Shown: positions 16,807 through 23,565 of the stretch, piece by piece | How positions within the stretch are numbered: position 1 is the stretch's first letter | How the letters are laid out: each line of letters opens with the position of its first letter | DNA from: Dechloromonas sp. ZY10 | GTDB lineage: Bacteria; Pseudomonadota; Gammaproteobacteria; Burkholderiales; Rhodocyclaceae | Direction: 5' to 3' | Length of the DNA: 64,000 nt | NCBI RefSeq assembly: GCF_041378895.1 | Contig: NZ_CP144212.1 | Coordinates: 2,093,501 to 2,157,500 of the forward strand | Program-made: the position numbers and the translations under genes | The notes under the pieces: generated by a model | The model's database searches: none | Told to the model about the DNA's origin: nothing | Seen by the model: the letters and a program-made list of their open reading frames with translations, nothing else

Positions 16807-17979
16807 CTACTTCGACAACCCGCGCATCGCCCGCTCCAGCCCGTCCAGGGTCAGCGGGTACATGCGGTTGTTGCAGAGCTGGCGGAGCATGCGGATCGAC
16901 TGCGTCCATTCCCACTGCCCTTCCGGCAGCGGATTAAGCCAGGCGGCGTGCGGCCAGGTGGTGAGCAGGCGTTGCAGCCAGACGGCGCCGGGTTCTTCGT
17001 TCCAGTGTTCGACACTGCCGCCGGGGTGGCTGATTTCGTAGGGGCTCATGCTGGCGTCGCCGACGAAGACCAGCTTGTAGTCCGGGCCGTAGGTGTGGAG
17101 TACATCCCAGGTCGACAGCTTTTGGTCGTGGCGGCGGCGGTTGTCCTTCCACACGCCTTCATAAACGCAGTTGTGAAAGTAGAAGTGCTCCAGGTGCTTG
17201 AACTCGGCGCGGGCTGCGGAAAACAGCTCTTCGCAGACCTGGATGTGGTCGTCCATCGAGCCACCGATGTCGAGGAAGAGCAGCACCTTGACCGCGTTGT
17301 GGCGCTCCGGGCGCAGGTGCAGGTCGAGCATGCCGCCGTTGCGGGCGGTACCGGCGATGGTGCCGTCGAGGTCGAGTTCGGTCGCCGCACCCTGGCGGGC
17401 GAAGCGGCGTAAGCGGCGCAGCGCGACCTTGATGTTGCGCACACCGAGCTCGACGCTGTCGTCCAGGTTGCGGAATTCGCGCTGTTCCCAGACCTTGACC
17501 GCCGTGCGGTTGCCGGCCGATTCGCCGCCGATGCGCACGCCTTCCGGGTGATAACCGCCGTGGCCGAAGGGCGAGGTACCGCCGGTGCCGATCCATTTGC
17601 TGCCGCCGGCGTGGCGCTCTTTCTGCTCTTCCAGCCGCTGTTTCAAGGTTTCGAAGAGTTTTTCGTAGCCCAGCTTCTGCAGCTTGAGCCGGTCTTCCTC
17701 AGTCAAATGACGCTTGGCGGCCAGCCGCAGCCACTCTTCCGGCACCAACACGTCCATACCCGGCAAGGCTTCGATGCCTTGAAAGTATTCGCCAAAGGCG
17801 CGGTCGAAGCGGTCGTAAAGCGCCTCGTCCTTGATCAGCAGCGCGCGGGCGATCAGGTAAAAATCGTCGAGACTGCCGCTGACCAGCCGTGCTTCCAGTG
17901 CTTCGAGCAGGGCCAGCAGTTCCTTGGTCGACACCGGCAGTTGCCGCGCCCGCAGGTGCAGCAAGAAGTCGATCAACAC
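16807..17979 (-). CDS. VWA domain protein, CoxE-like, partner of MoxR ATPase
   Basis: A 390-residue cytoplasmic protein. The N-terminal helical half (about 1-200) is followed by a von Willebrand A domain (about 228-390). The metal-site motif reads D237-I-G-G-S241, so the middle serine of the usual DxSxS is glycine. CoxE/VWA proteins work with MoxR AAA+ ATPases to insert metals or remodel enzyme complexes. The start lies 4 bp after the MoxR gene's stop, so the two are one operon. The client protein is not evident, as no oxidase or dehydrogenase gene is adjacent. Confidence 0.9.
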   Translation of the reverse strand: MLIDFLLHLRARQLPVSTKELLALLEALEARLVSGSLDDFYLIARALLIKDEALYDRFDRAFGEYFQGIEALPGMDVLVPEEWLRLAAKRHLTEEDRLKLQKLGYEKLFETLKQRLEEQKERHAGGSKWIGTGGTSPFGHGGYHPEGVRIGGESAGNRTAVKVWEQREFRNLDDSVELGVRNIKVALRRLRRFARQGAATELDLDGTIAGTARNGGMLDLHLRPERHNAVKVLLFLDIGGSMDDHIQVCEELFSAARAEFKHLEHFYFHNCVYEGVWKDNRRRHDQKLSTWDVLHTYGPDYKLVFVGDASMSPYEISHPGGSVEHWNEEPGAVWLQRLLTTWPHAAWLNPLPEGQWEWTQSIRMLRQLCNNRMYPLTLDGLERAMRGLSK

Positions 17980-17983
17980 GGGA

Positions 17984-18826
17984 TCAACCTTTGCGACGGG
18001 CCATGAACGCCAGGCGTTCGAAGAGGTGGATGTCCTGCTCGTTCTTGAGCAAGGCGCCGTGCAGCGGCGGAATGGCGTCCTTGCTGTCCTTGGCGCGCAG
18101 CACTTCCGGCGGAATGTCTTCGGCCAGCAGCAGCTTGAGCCAGTCGATCAGTTCGCTGGTCGAGGGCTTTTTCTTCAGCCCCGGCACCTCGCGCAGGTCG
18201 AAGAAAACTTCGAGCGCTTCCTTGAGCAGTTCGTGCTTGAGCGCCGGGAAATGCACATCGACGATGCGCTGCATGGTCGCCTTGTCCGGGAACTTGATGT
18301 AGTGGAAGAAGCAGCGGCGCAAAAAGGCGTCGGGCAACTCCTTCTCGTTGTTCGAGGTGATGATGATCAGCGGGCGATGCTTGGCCTTGAGCGTCTTTTG
18401 CAGCTCGTAGCAGTGGAATTCCATGCGGTCGAGTTCGCGCAGCAGGTCGTTGGGGAATTCGATGTCGGCCTTGTCGATCTCGTCGATCAGCACCACCGAC
18501 GGCACGTCGCACTCGAAGGCCTGCCACAGCACGCCGGGGACGATGTAGTTGGCGATATCGTGCACGCGCGGGTCGCCCAGCTGCGAATCGCGCAAGCGCG
18601 ACACGGCATCGTATTCGTAAAGGCCCTGCTGCGCCTTGGTGGTGGATTTCACGTGCCACTGGAAAAGCGGCATGTTGAGTGCCCGCGCCACTTCCTCGGC
18701 AAGCAGGGTTTTGCCGGTGCCCGGCTCGCCCTTGATCAGCAGCGGCCGTTGCAGGGCGATGGCGGCATTGACGGCGAGCGTCAGGTCGCGGGTGGCGACA
18801 TAGGTGTTGGTACCTTCGAATTTCAT
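17984..18826 (-). CDS. MoxR-family AAA+ ATPase
   Basis: A 280-residue AAA+ protein. Walker A GEPGTGKT lies at 33-40, Walker B VVLIDEIDKA at 111-120, sensor-1 IITSNNEKELPDAFLRRC at about 163-180, and a C-terminal lid helix region follows. I start at the ATG at 18826 (MKFEGTNTYV), where homology should begin; the open frame extends 22 codons upstream into a CGGTCGACCGT repeat. MoxR ATPases pair with VWA proteins as chaperones for metallo-enzyme maturation, and the VWA gene follows directly. Confidence 0.92.
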   Translation of the reverse strand: MKFEGTNTYVATRDLTLAVNAAIALQRPLLIKGEPGTGKTLLAEEVARALNMPLFQWHVKSTTKAQQGLYEYDAVSRLRDSQLGDPRVHDIANYIVPGVLWQAFECDVPSVVLIDEIDKADIEFPNDLLRELDRMEFHCYELQKTLKAKHRPLIIITSNNEKELPDAFLRRCFFHYIKFPDKATMQRIVDVHFPALKHELLKEALEVFFDLREVPGLKKKPSTSELIDWLKLLLAEDIPPEVLRAKDSKDAIPPLHGALLKNEQDIHLFERLAFMARRKG

Positions 18827-18869
18827 GGCGGTTCTCGTGGGGATTGTTTTTGGAATTTGGAAAAAACGG

Positions 18870-18880
18870 CGGTCGACCGT
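18870..18880. repeat. CGGTCGACCGT palindrome
   Basis: It lies 44 bp upstream of the moxR start, flanked by GGAAAAAACGG on the left and GGAAAGCGGC on the right. Confidence 0.6.
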
Positions 18881-19155
18881 GGAAAGCGGCATTTTACTGT
18901 TGCCGCCAGTTGCAGCGCGGCAAGGCTTGAGAAATTGCTTGACAAAACGGGCCCGGCAAAAAATTTACGCACAAGCGCCCCCCCCTCACCGGCACCTTGC
19001 GCAAATTTCGGGAAAAACTCCCTGCAAACCCCCAAAAAACCCACAAATCCATTAATAATCAAGCAACTAACAATATTGCTCAAGTTTTTTGCAAGGTAGA
19101 AAAAAGCCTTTCGCGAGCGACACTTAGCTGCACCGTCCACGACTCGCCCACAGAC

Positions 19156-19178
19156 TTATCCACAGCTTTTGTGGATAG
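19156..19178. promoter_or_regulatory. Two inverted DnaA-box-like 9-mers
   Basis: TTATCCACA (19156-19164) matches the strict DnaA-box consensus. TGTGGATAG (19170-19178) is an opposed one-mismatch copy, with five bases between. Together they also form an eight-bp stem-loop. No dnaA, dnaN, gidA or parAB gene is nearby, so this is not evidence for oriC. It could be a DnaA-binding regulatory site or simply a hairpin. Confidence 0.45.
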
Positions 19179-19209
19179 CCGAAAACGGCTCAAAAAGAGT
19201 GATTTTTGC

Positions 19210-19220
19210 CGGTCGACCGT
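19210..19220. repeat. CGGTCGACCGT palindrome
   Basis: It lies 21 bp beyond the stop of the hypothetical gene ending at 19242. The left flank is GTGATTTTTGC. Confidence 0.6.
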
Positions 19221-19241
19221 GACCAAGCCAACACCGCCCGG

Positions 19242-19976
19242 CTAAATTGCCGTGCGCCCGAGCGGACGACCGTCTGCCAGCGGCGTAGGCCGACCATCGG
19301 AGGTAAATACCACTTCACTCTCGACCGGAGGCCGACGGGCAGAAAACAGATGGCTGTATTTTGCAACCACGGCGGCCGCCTCACCCGGGTTACGCGCGGC
19401 CGCATATTCCTGATTAAAGGGTATCAACTGGTTCAACTGGGCAAGGTGCGAGGCCAATGCGTTAAGCGTACTCAGTTCACGGGCCATTGCCGGGTCTTTC
19501 TGCAAGGCAGTCTGCAAGGCTTGAGCATGCGGATAGTCGGCCGGTAACTGCACTTTCCCATCGGCATCGTAACGGAGCGAGGCCGGCGCCTCGGGAATGC
19601 CCCTCGCTGCCAGAAAGCGCGGAAAAGCTTCGGCCAGGTGCCGGCTCAAGGCAGTGACATTGGCCTCGGTAGGCAACATGAGCGGCGGCAGGGAATCGCG
19701 CAAGGTGACCGCATCGTTGGCCTGCCCTTGGCCGGAAAAATACTGCCCGATGTCAATTTCGCGCCGCCCACGGTTGGTATCGAACTCAGCCCGGGCAGAG
19801 GAAGGCGCGCTACCGGTAGATGTTTCTTGCGCCAGGCGGGCGGCGGCAGAAATCTTGACCCAAGGATCATCCTCGACGACGGCAGAATTTGCCGCCGGCT
19901 GCGGCGACTGGCCGTCGGACAAAGGGGCCGACCACGCGGAATAGGCCAAACCAACCTGGCGGGAATGAATAAACAT
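19242..19976 (-). CDS. Hypothetical protein
   Basis: About 244 residues from ATG 19976 (MFIHSRQVGLAYSAW). Upstream in-frame starts (ATG 20048, TTG 20156) would lengthen it into the iron-regulated bfd promoter, so I keep the short form. The sequence is rich in Ala, Gln and Pro with no membrane segment. The second half carries Q-A-L-Q-T-A-L-Q-K and N-A-L-A-S-H-L-A-Q-L helix-like stretches. I recognise no domain. It is monocistronic, ending before a CGGTCGACCGT site. No good ribosome site was seen at any of the possible starts. Confidence 0.55.
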   Translation of the reverse strand: MFIHSRQVGLAYSAWSAPLSDGQSPQPAANSAVVEDDPWVKISAAARLAQETSTGSAPSSARAEFDTNRGRREIDIGQYFSGQGQANDAVTLRDSLPPLMLPTEANVTALSRHLAEAFPRFLAARGIPEAPASLRYDADGKVQLPADYPHAQALQTALQKDPAMARELSTLNALASHLAQLNQLIPFNQEYAAARNPGEAAAVVAKYSHLFSARRPPVESEVVFTSDGRPTPLADGRPLGRTAI

Positions 19977-20149
19977 GGGCAGAAGAAAGCGAACCGGCGC
20001 CAGCGGCGCGTTGAATTCAACAATGGCACCAGCACTATCAAGATGCATGCCAAGACGCAGTTGCACTTCGCCGGTCGCGAGCCTGCGGATCGAGAAGAAA
20101 ATGGTCCGCGGGAAAAACCATCGGAGTTTAAAAACCAACCCCCCAGCTA

Positions 20150-20177
20150 TTGACAAGCATTCTCATTTGCCTAAAAT
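20150..20177 (+). promoter_or_regulatory. Sigma-70 promoter of bfd
   Basis: TTGACA (20150-20155) and TAAAAT (20172-20177) are spaced by 16 bp, 38 bp before the bfd ATG. The -10 overlaps the Fur-box-like palindrome. Confidence 0.65.
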
Positions 20178-20191
20178 GAGAACGGTTATCA
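20177..20191. promoter_or_regulatory. Fur-box-like 7-1-7 palindrome (bfd)
   Basis: TGAGAACGGTTATCA has two 7-bp halves matching at six of seven positions around a central G. A further 9-bp inverted repeat (TTCTCATTT/AAATGAGAA, 20160-20182) overlaps it. Placement over the -10 suggests repression by Fur with iron. Inferred from pattern and gene function. Confidence 0.6.
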
Positions 20192-20214
20192 AACACATTT
20201 CAAAAGGGCTTTCC

Positions 20215-20451
20215 ATGTACGTCTGCCTCTGCCACGGAGTCACTGATCGCGACATTCGCGCAGCTGCCGCCAATGGCGCGCGGACGCTCAAGGATTTACG
20301 CCGTGACCTCGGCGTCACCAGCGAATGCGGCCGCTGCGCCTGTTGTGCCCGCGACTGTCTGAAAGAAGCCCAGGCGGCGCTCGGCAACTGCAATTCGGCC
20401 TGCGCCACACGCTGCGGTAACGCTCCGCTACCGCTGCTGCAAGCAGCCTGA
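20215..20451 (+). CDS. bfd: Bacterioferritin-associated ferredoxin
   Basis: A 78-residue [2Fe-2S] protein of the BFD type that reduces the ferric core of bacterioferritin so iron can be released. The start MYVCLCHGVTD and later CGRCACC give the family's C-x-C ... C-x-x-C ligand set (C4, C6, C38, C41). Extra cysteines and an Asn/Cys-rich tail follow. The ATG at 20215 is preceded by AAAAGGG. The promoter overlaps a Fur-box-like site, which fits the known iron repression of bfd. It ends with an intrinsic terminator and is convergent with the DUF2325 gene. Confidence 0.9.
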   Translation: MYVCLCHGVTDRDIRAAAANGARTLKDLRRDLGVTSECGRCACCARDCLKEAQAALGNCNSACATRCGNAPLPLLQAA

Positions 20452-20511
20452 CCGAACTACGACTTACCCCTCCGCCGGCAACCTCCCCCCCTCCCCCCCG
20501 CCGGCGGCTCG

Positions 20512-20541
20512 ATCCCGTGACCTCGGTCACGGGATTTTTTT
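20512..20541 (+). terminator. Intrinsic terminator after bfd
   Basis: The eleven-bp stem ATCCCGTGACC/GGTCACGGGAT with a TC loop runs into seven T residues, about 60 bp after the bfd stop. A pyrimidine-rich tract precedes it (20467-20500). Confidence 0.9.
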
Positions 20542-20597
20542 ATCCGTGAGCCATCGGCCTGGCCACCATCCGCCTTCTCGCGAACAGACGCGGGGTC

Positions 20598-21899
20598 TCA
20601 GGCTTCCTGGCCGACCCGGCCAGCCGCATCGACCACCTTGCCAAAGCTTGAGACACCACCACTCTTGACGAACATGCAGGGTTTGCCGCTGCGCTTGCAC
20701 AGGTCCTTGACCCGCCAGTAGGCGTTGTGGCTGATGCAGCCGGCCTGACAGATGACGATGTCGGCAGCTGCCAGAGCACTATCGATGCGATGCAGGCTTT
20801 CTTCGAGGCCACCGTCGTGATGCATGAAGCGCCCCCCGGACTGTTCAACGACTTCACGATAGGAATGTACGGCCCCCGAACGACCGCCGACACATAACAC
20901 GCACTTGCCCCCCAGATCGGCGGGCGGTAGAGCAGGCACCGGCATTTCCTCGTGGCGGCTGAGGGCAGCCAGGCTCTCCTCGGCAAAACTGGCGTAGTCG
21001 CGCAAGCGGGCCAGTTCGGCGGCCTGTTCGTCATTCCGAGCACGTAGTTGCGCCAGTTGTTCGCGGGCGAAGTCGAGTTGCTGGGCCAATTCCCGACGTT
21101 CCTTCAAGTCCGGCAATTCGGCATGCAGTGCCGCGAGTTCGCGTTGCAGGCCCAGCCCCCAGGATTCACGGGCGGCGGCCTCGGCTTGAACTTCCCCGAG
21201 TTGCTGGCGCAAGCCCTGCTGCTGCATGGCCTGCTCCTGACGCAACTGCTCAGCAGCCACCTGCAATTGCTGCAACTGCCGCCGCAATTCGGCATGCTCC
21301 CCCTGCAAGGCCTGCATGGCCCGCAAATCGGCGCGTGTGCCGCTACCCAGCTGGTGCTGCAACATATGAATATCGCCATAGACCTCCTGCTCCAGCCGGG
21401 CATCACAGGCCGGATGCGTCCACAACGCCCACAAGACGGCGGGAACCTGGCTCCCATCAGACAGGGAGCGTTGCCAGGCGGTCTGCAACTCGTGATTGGT
21501 TTTGAGTGCGGCAAATTGCTTCAGCGTCAGCTGGTAGCGTTTTTCCAGCGTCTTGTGCAGTAATTCGGCCAGACGAGTGCGCTCCTCACAGGCACCAACG
21601 GCCGTGGTGTGCAGCGTGAAATCCGAGGTGTCGCGCGGGAAATGCATGACCTTGGCCATCAGCGAACGCAATTCGTCGCAACCAAAGCAAACGCCGATCA
21701 CCGGACAATGGAATTTGTGTGGAATTTCCCATAGCTTGCGCCGCCGCGAACCGCTGGCGCGCAGCAGCGGTGGCGGCGCCAGCGGTGCTTCATCCATCTC
21801 TGCCCCCAGCCCGGCAACGAAGGTTTTGCGGCTGCCGCCAAGAATTCCACCGGCGACGTGAAAAGGAAAACCAGGTTCGTTTTTTTTGCTGAGCGGCAT
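20598..21899 (-). CDS. DUF2325 domain protein with central coiled coil
   Basis: A 433-residue protein. The N-terminal part has FHCPVIGVCFGCDELR (possible metal-binding cysteines, about 64-75), followed by a helical region, a long Gln/Leu/Glu-rich coiled coil (about 185-310) and a C-terminal DUF2325 domain (about 335-420) with LCVGGRSGAVHSYREVV and ADIVICQAGCISHNAYW. The function is unknown. The ATG at 21899 has AAAGGAT upstream. It is the last gene of a minus-strand operon with a paralogous S4 protein and small proteins, whose promoter carries Fur-like boxes, so iron-limited expression is inferred. Confidence 0.85.
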   Translation of the reverse strand: MPLSKKNEPGFPFHVAGGILGGSRKTFVAGLGAEMDEAPLAPPPLLRASGSRRRKLWEIPHKFHCPVIGVCFGCDELRSLMAKVMHFPRDTSDFTLHTTAVGACEERTRLAELLHKTLEKRYQLTLKQFAALKTNHELQTAWQRSLSDGSQVPAVLWALWTHPACDARLEQEVYGDIHMLQHQLGSGTRADLRAMQALQGEHAELRRQLQQLQVAAEQLRQEQAMQQQGLRQQLGEVQAEAAARESWGLGLQRELAALHAELPDLKERRELAQQLDFAREQLAQLRARNDEQAAELARLRDYASFAEESLAALSRHEEMPVPALPPADLGGKCVLCVGGRSGAVHSYREVVEQSGGRFMHHDGGLEESLHRIDSALAAADIVICQAGCISHNAYWRVKDLCKRSGKPCMFVKSGGVSSFGKVVDAAGRVGQEA

Positions 21900-21903
21900 C
21901 AAC

Positions 21904-22170
21904 TTATCCTTTTTGTCCGAAATTCACGGTCGACCGTAAAAACGACGATTTTCCCGGTGTCGGGCAGCCCGCAGCGAACACTGGTAGCAAGCGGCTTTCA
22001 AGGCGCCGGCTGGCGCGCTCGCATAATTCGCGGGTGGCACGGTCGAGATCTGCGTCCTCGCACAGGCAATCGAGTAGCCGGATTGCGTGGCGCGCCGAAT
22101 GTGGGCACCCGGTTTCGTCATGAATCAGCAGCTGGCTCAATACGCCAGCCCATAGCGGCGGTGTCGGCAT
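21904..22170 (-). CDS. Hypothetical small protein in the iron-regulated operon
   Basis: An 88-residue protein from ATG 22170 (MPTPPLWAGVLSQLL) with a strong GAGGAGG site. It has four cysteines and a mostly helical, charged composition; no family recognised. Its last codons are contributed by a CGGTCGACCGT repeat (21927-21937), so the C terminus may have been extended by insertion of that element. The stop lies 4 bp before the DUF2325 ATG, whose ribosome site overlaps this gene's end. Confidence 0.6.
   Translation of the reverse strand: MPTPPLWAGVLSQLLIHDETGCPHSARHAIRLLDCLCEDADLDRATRELCERASRRLESRLLPVFAAGCPTPGKSSFLRSTVNFGQKG
21927..21937. repeat. CGGTCGACCGT palindrome inside a gene's 3' end
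   Basis: Within the last ten codons or so of the 88-residue protein. Flanked on the left by AATTCA and on the right by AAAAACGACGATTTT. Confidence 0.6.
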
Positions 22171-22199
22171 CGGACGTTCCTCCTCGGGACAGTGATCGC

Positions 22200-22268
22200 T
22201 CAAAGATGCGCCAGTGCCCACCACAGCAGGCTGGCGGCCAGGGTGACATGTAGAGTCAGGCTGCGCAT
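22200..22268 (-). CDS. Putative 22-residue hydrophobic microprotein
   Basis: Starts at ATG 22268 (MRSLTLHVTLAASLLWWALA...) and stops at 22200. GGGAG lies six bases before the ATG, and the frame fills the gap between the S4 paralog stop (22284) and the 88-residue gene. The product would be a single membrane helix. It has no database support that I can check, and its short length makes chance plausible. Position, ribosome site and hydrophobicity are the evidence. Confidence 0.4.
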   Translation of the reverse strand: MRSLTLHVTLAASLLWWALAHL

Positions 22269-22283
22269 GACGCACTCCCGGGC

Positions 22284-22907
22284 TCAGGTACGGGTGGCGT
22301 AGTACTCAACCACGCGCTGCAGGTCGAGCGGGAACGGGGCAGCAGTCTCGCCATCCGGCAAATGCACCAGCCGGGCCAGGCCGCTCTGGGCATCGACAGC
22401 AATCCATTCAGGCCGCTGCAGCGCAGGATCAGCCAGCGCCGCCTTGACAACGTCGAGGCGAGCAGCGGTTTCCGAGGGACCAAAAGCATCGCCGATCCGG
22501 ATGCGGATCGATGGAATGGTGACTCGCCGGCCATTGAGCAGGATATGCCCGTGACTGACCAGTTGGCGGGCGGCGGGAATGGTGGTGGCAAAACCGGCAC
22601 GGAAGACCAGGTTATCAAGGCGACGCTCCAGCAGTTCGACGATCTTGCCTCCGGTCGTTCCGCCGCGCTGGCGCTTGGCATCGAGCACGACGCGGCGCAG
22701 CTGGCGCTCGGAAACGCCGTAGTTGTAGCGCAGCTTCTGTTTTTCCAGCAGTTGCAGGCCGAACTCGGACTTGCGCCCGGCCAGCTTGCGGGCACCGTGC
22801 TGCCCCGGCGGCTGCGGCCGCTCCTGCATGCTCTTGCGGGCCAGGCCGGGTAGATCGACACCCAGCGCACGCATGACCTTGAGACGGGGACCGGTATAAC
22901 GCGACAT
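22284..22907 (-). CDS. rpsD: Ribosomal protein S4 paralog, cysteine-free form
   Basis: A 207-residue S4 protein, the size and layout of bacterial S4: an N-terminal domain with RPPGQHG-like QPPGQHGARK, then an S4 RNA-binding domain containing RRLDNLVFRAGFA and QLVSHGHILLNGRRV. The N-terminal zinc-ribbon cysteines of some S4 proteins are absent, so it is a C-minus form. It is not in the usual alpha operon (rpsM-rpsK-rpsD-rpoA); it sits in an operon with Fur-like sites. I infer a second, condition-specific S4 copy. The ATG at 22907 has AGGAG seven bases upstream. Confidence 0.88.
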   Translation of the reverse strand: MSRYTGPRLKVMRALGVDLPGLARKSMQERPQPPGQHGARKLAGRKSEFGLQLLEKQKLRYNYGVSERQLRRVVLDAKRQRGGTTGGKIVELLERRLDNLVFRAGFATTIPAARQLVSHGHILLNGRRVTIPSIRIRIGDAFGPSETAARLDVVKAALADPALQRPEWIAVDAQSGLARLVHLPDGETAAPFPLDLQRVVEYYATRT

Positions 22908-22961
22908 GAAATGACTCCTGAAACAGTTTTTAAAGGCTAGGAAAAAAGGAGGCTCGCCCGC

Positions 22962-23246
22962 CTAGTGCAGGCAGTTGCCGGGGACCATCGGGCAATGGCT
23001 GACCGGCACCGAGGCCGGATGACACCGGACCTGCAGCCAGCCGGCCAGCACCTCGGCCAGGGCTTCGCGCAAAGGCTCGGCCATTGCCTCCGGCGCGGCA
23101 GCGGCGGCTTCCAGGTGCATTTGCAAGGCAGCCGTCTTGTTGGCTGTTGCGCCGCGCAGGGCCGACGACGAAAGCAGGTTGAGAATTGCCGCCAGACGGA
23201 GATCGAGGGGCATTTCAGGCAAATCGCAAGGGATTGCGTCAGACAT
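22962..23246 (-). CDS. Hypothetical protein with Cys/His-containing tail
   Basis: A 94-residue protein from ATG 23246 (MSDAIPCDLPEMPLD). It is helical and Ala/Leu-rich, and ends in a stretch with three Cys and three His among the last 20 residues, which could bind metal. No family recognised. The start lies two bases after the stop of a possible 17-residue microprotein, suggesting coupled translation. It is the first conventional gene of the Fur-box-linked operon. Confidence 0.6.
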   Translation of the reverse strand: MSDAIPCDLPEMPLDLRLAAILNLLSSSALRGATANKTAALQMHLEAAAAAPEAMAEPLREALAEVLAGWLQVRCHPASVPVSHCPMVPGNCLH

Positions 23247-23248
23247 TT

Positions 23249-23302
23249 TCAGAATCCCCGGAAAAGCCACAGCGGCCAGCCACCACTCAGAAACAGCAAC
23301 AT
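23249..23302 (-). CDS. Putative 17-residue hydrophobic microprotein
   Basis: The frame MLLFLSGGWPLWLFRGF starts at ATG 23302 with an excellent AGGAG site seven bases upstream and ends two bases before the next gene's ATG. The composition (three aromatic-rich turns, Trp, Phe, Leu) suggests a membrane or regulatory leader peptide. It is the first frame after the Fur-box-like promoter. It could instead be a leader that couples translation of the 94-residue gene. Confidence 0.45.
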   Translation of the reverse strand: MLLFLSGGWPLWLFRGF

Positions 23303-23416
23303 CGCAACACTCCTGGCAGAGGAAAGCCCGGGCAGAAAAAACCAGCCGGCGCTTTCACTTCAATGATTGAAGAAGCTATCTGGCTGGCTGGCGGCAGGTG
23401 CTGGCTGGCTAGTTGT

Positions 23417-23431
23417 TGAGAAACATTCTCA
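23417..23431. promoter_or_regulatory. Fur-box-like 7-1-7 palindrome, operon-proximal
   Basis: TGAGAAACATTCTCA has half-sites that match at six of seven positions. It lies 115 bp upstream of the first frame of the minus-strand operon. Confidence 0.6.
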
Positions 23432-23457
23432 TATAAATAAAATACAAGGTCAATAGA

Positions 23458-23472
23458 TGCGAACCATTCTCA
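23458..23472. promoter_or_regulatory. Fur-box-like 7-1-7 palindrome, operon-distal
   Basis: TGCGAACCATTCTCA lies 26 bp from the first box, with an AT-rich stretch between them where a minus-strand promoter (GGTCAA reversed, then ATTTTATTTATA) may lie. It is also about 94 bp from the NosF-like gene start. Confidence 0.5.
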
Positions 23473-23552
23473 ACAATTTTTTACACCTTGCGCTGACCAC
23501 CAGATGCCGGTCTTTTTGATCCAGGTTCAATGTCAGGCTGTTAGCCGCCTCC

Positions 23553-23558
23553 TATAAT
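23553..23558 (+). promoter_or_regulatory. -10 element directly before the NosF-like gene
   Basis: A perfect TATAAT ends seven bases before the ATG at 23566. Transcription would begin at or next to the A of the start codon, and no ribosome site is present, so the mRNA may be leaderless. No good -35 is seen. Confidence 0.5.
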
Positions 23559-23565
23559 CCGCCGC

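Larger units (their letters stand above)
18827..19241. other. AT-rich non-coding spacer upstream of moxR
   Basis: This 415-bp stretch has no supported gene. It holds two CGGTCGACCGT palindromes (18870, 19210), an AT-rich core at about 19010-19110, and two opposed DnaA-box-like sites (19156-19178) followed by the small stem AGCCG/CGGCT. The moxR promoter should lie here, but no clear -35/-10 pair could be fixed. Confidence 0.6.

Noticed and set aside
19156..19178. Chromosomal origin of replication
   Set aside because: Only two boxes, and no dnaA, dnaN, parAB, gidA or rpmH nearby.
20049..20156. N-terminal extension of the hypothetical gene at 19242
   Set aside because: The extension would begin at a TTG within the bfd promoter/Fur region and has no ribosome site.
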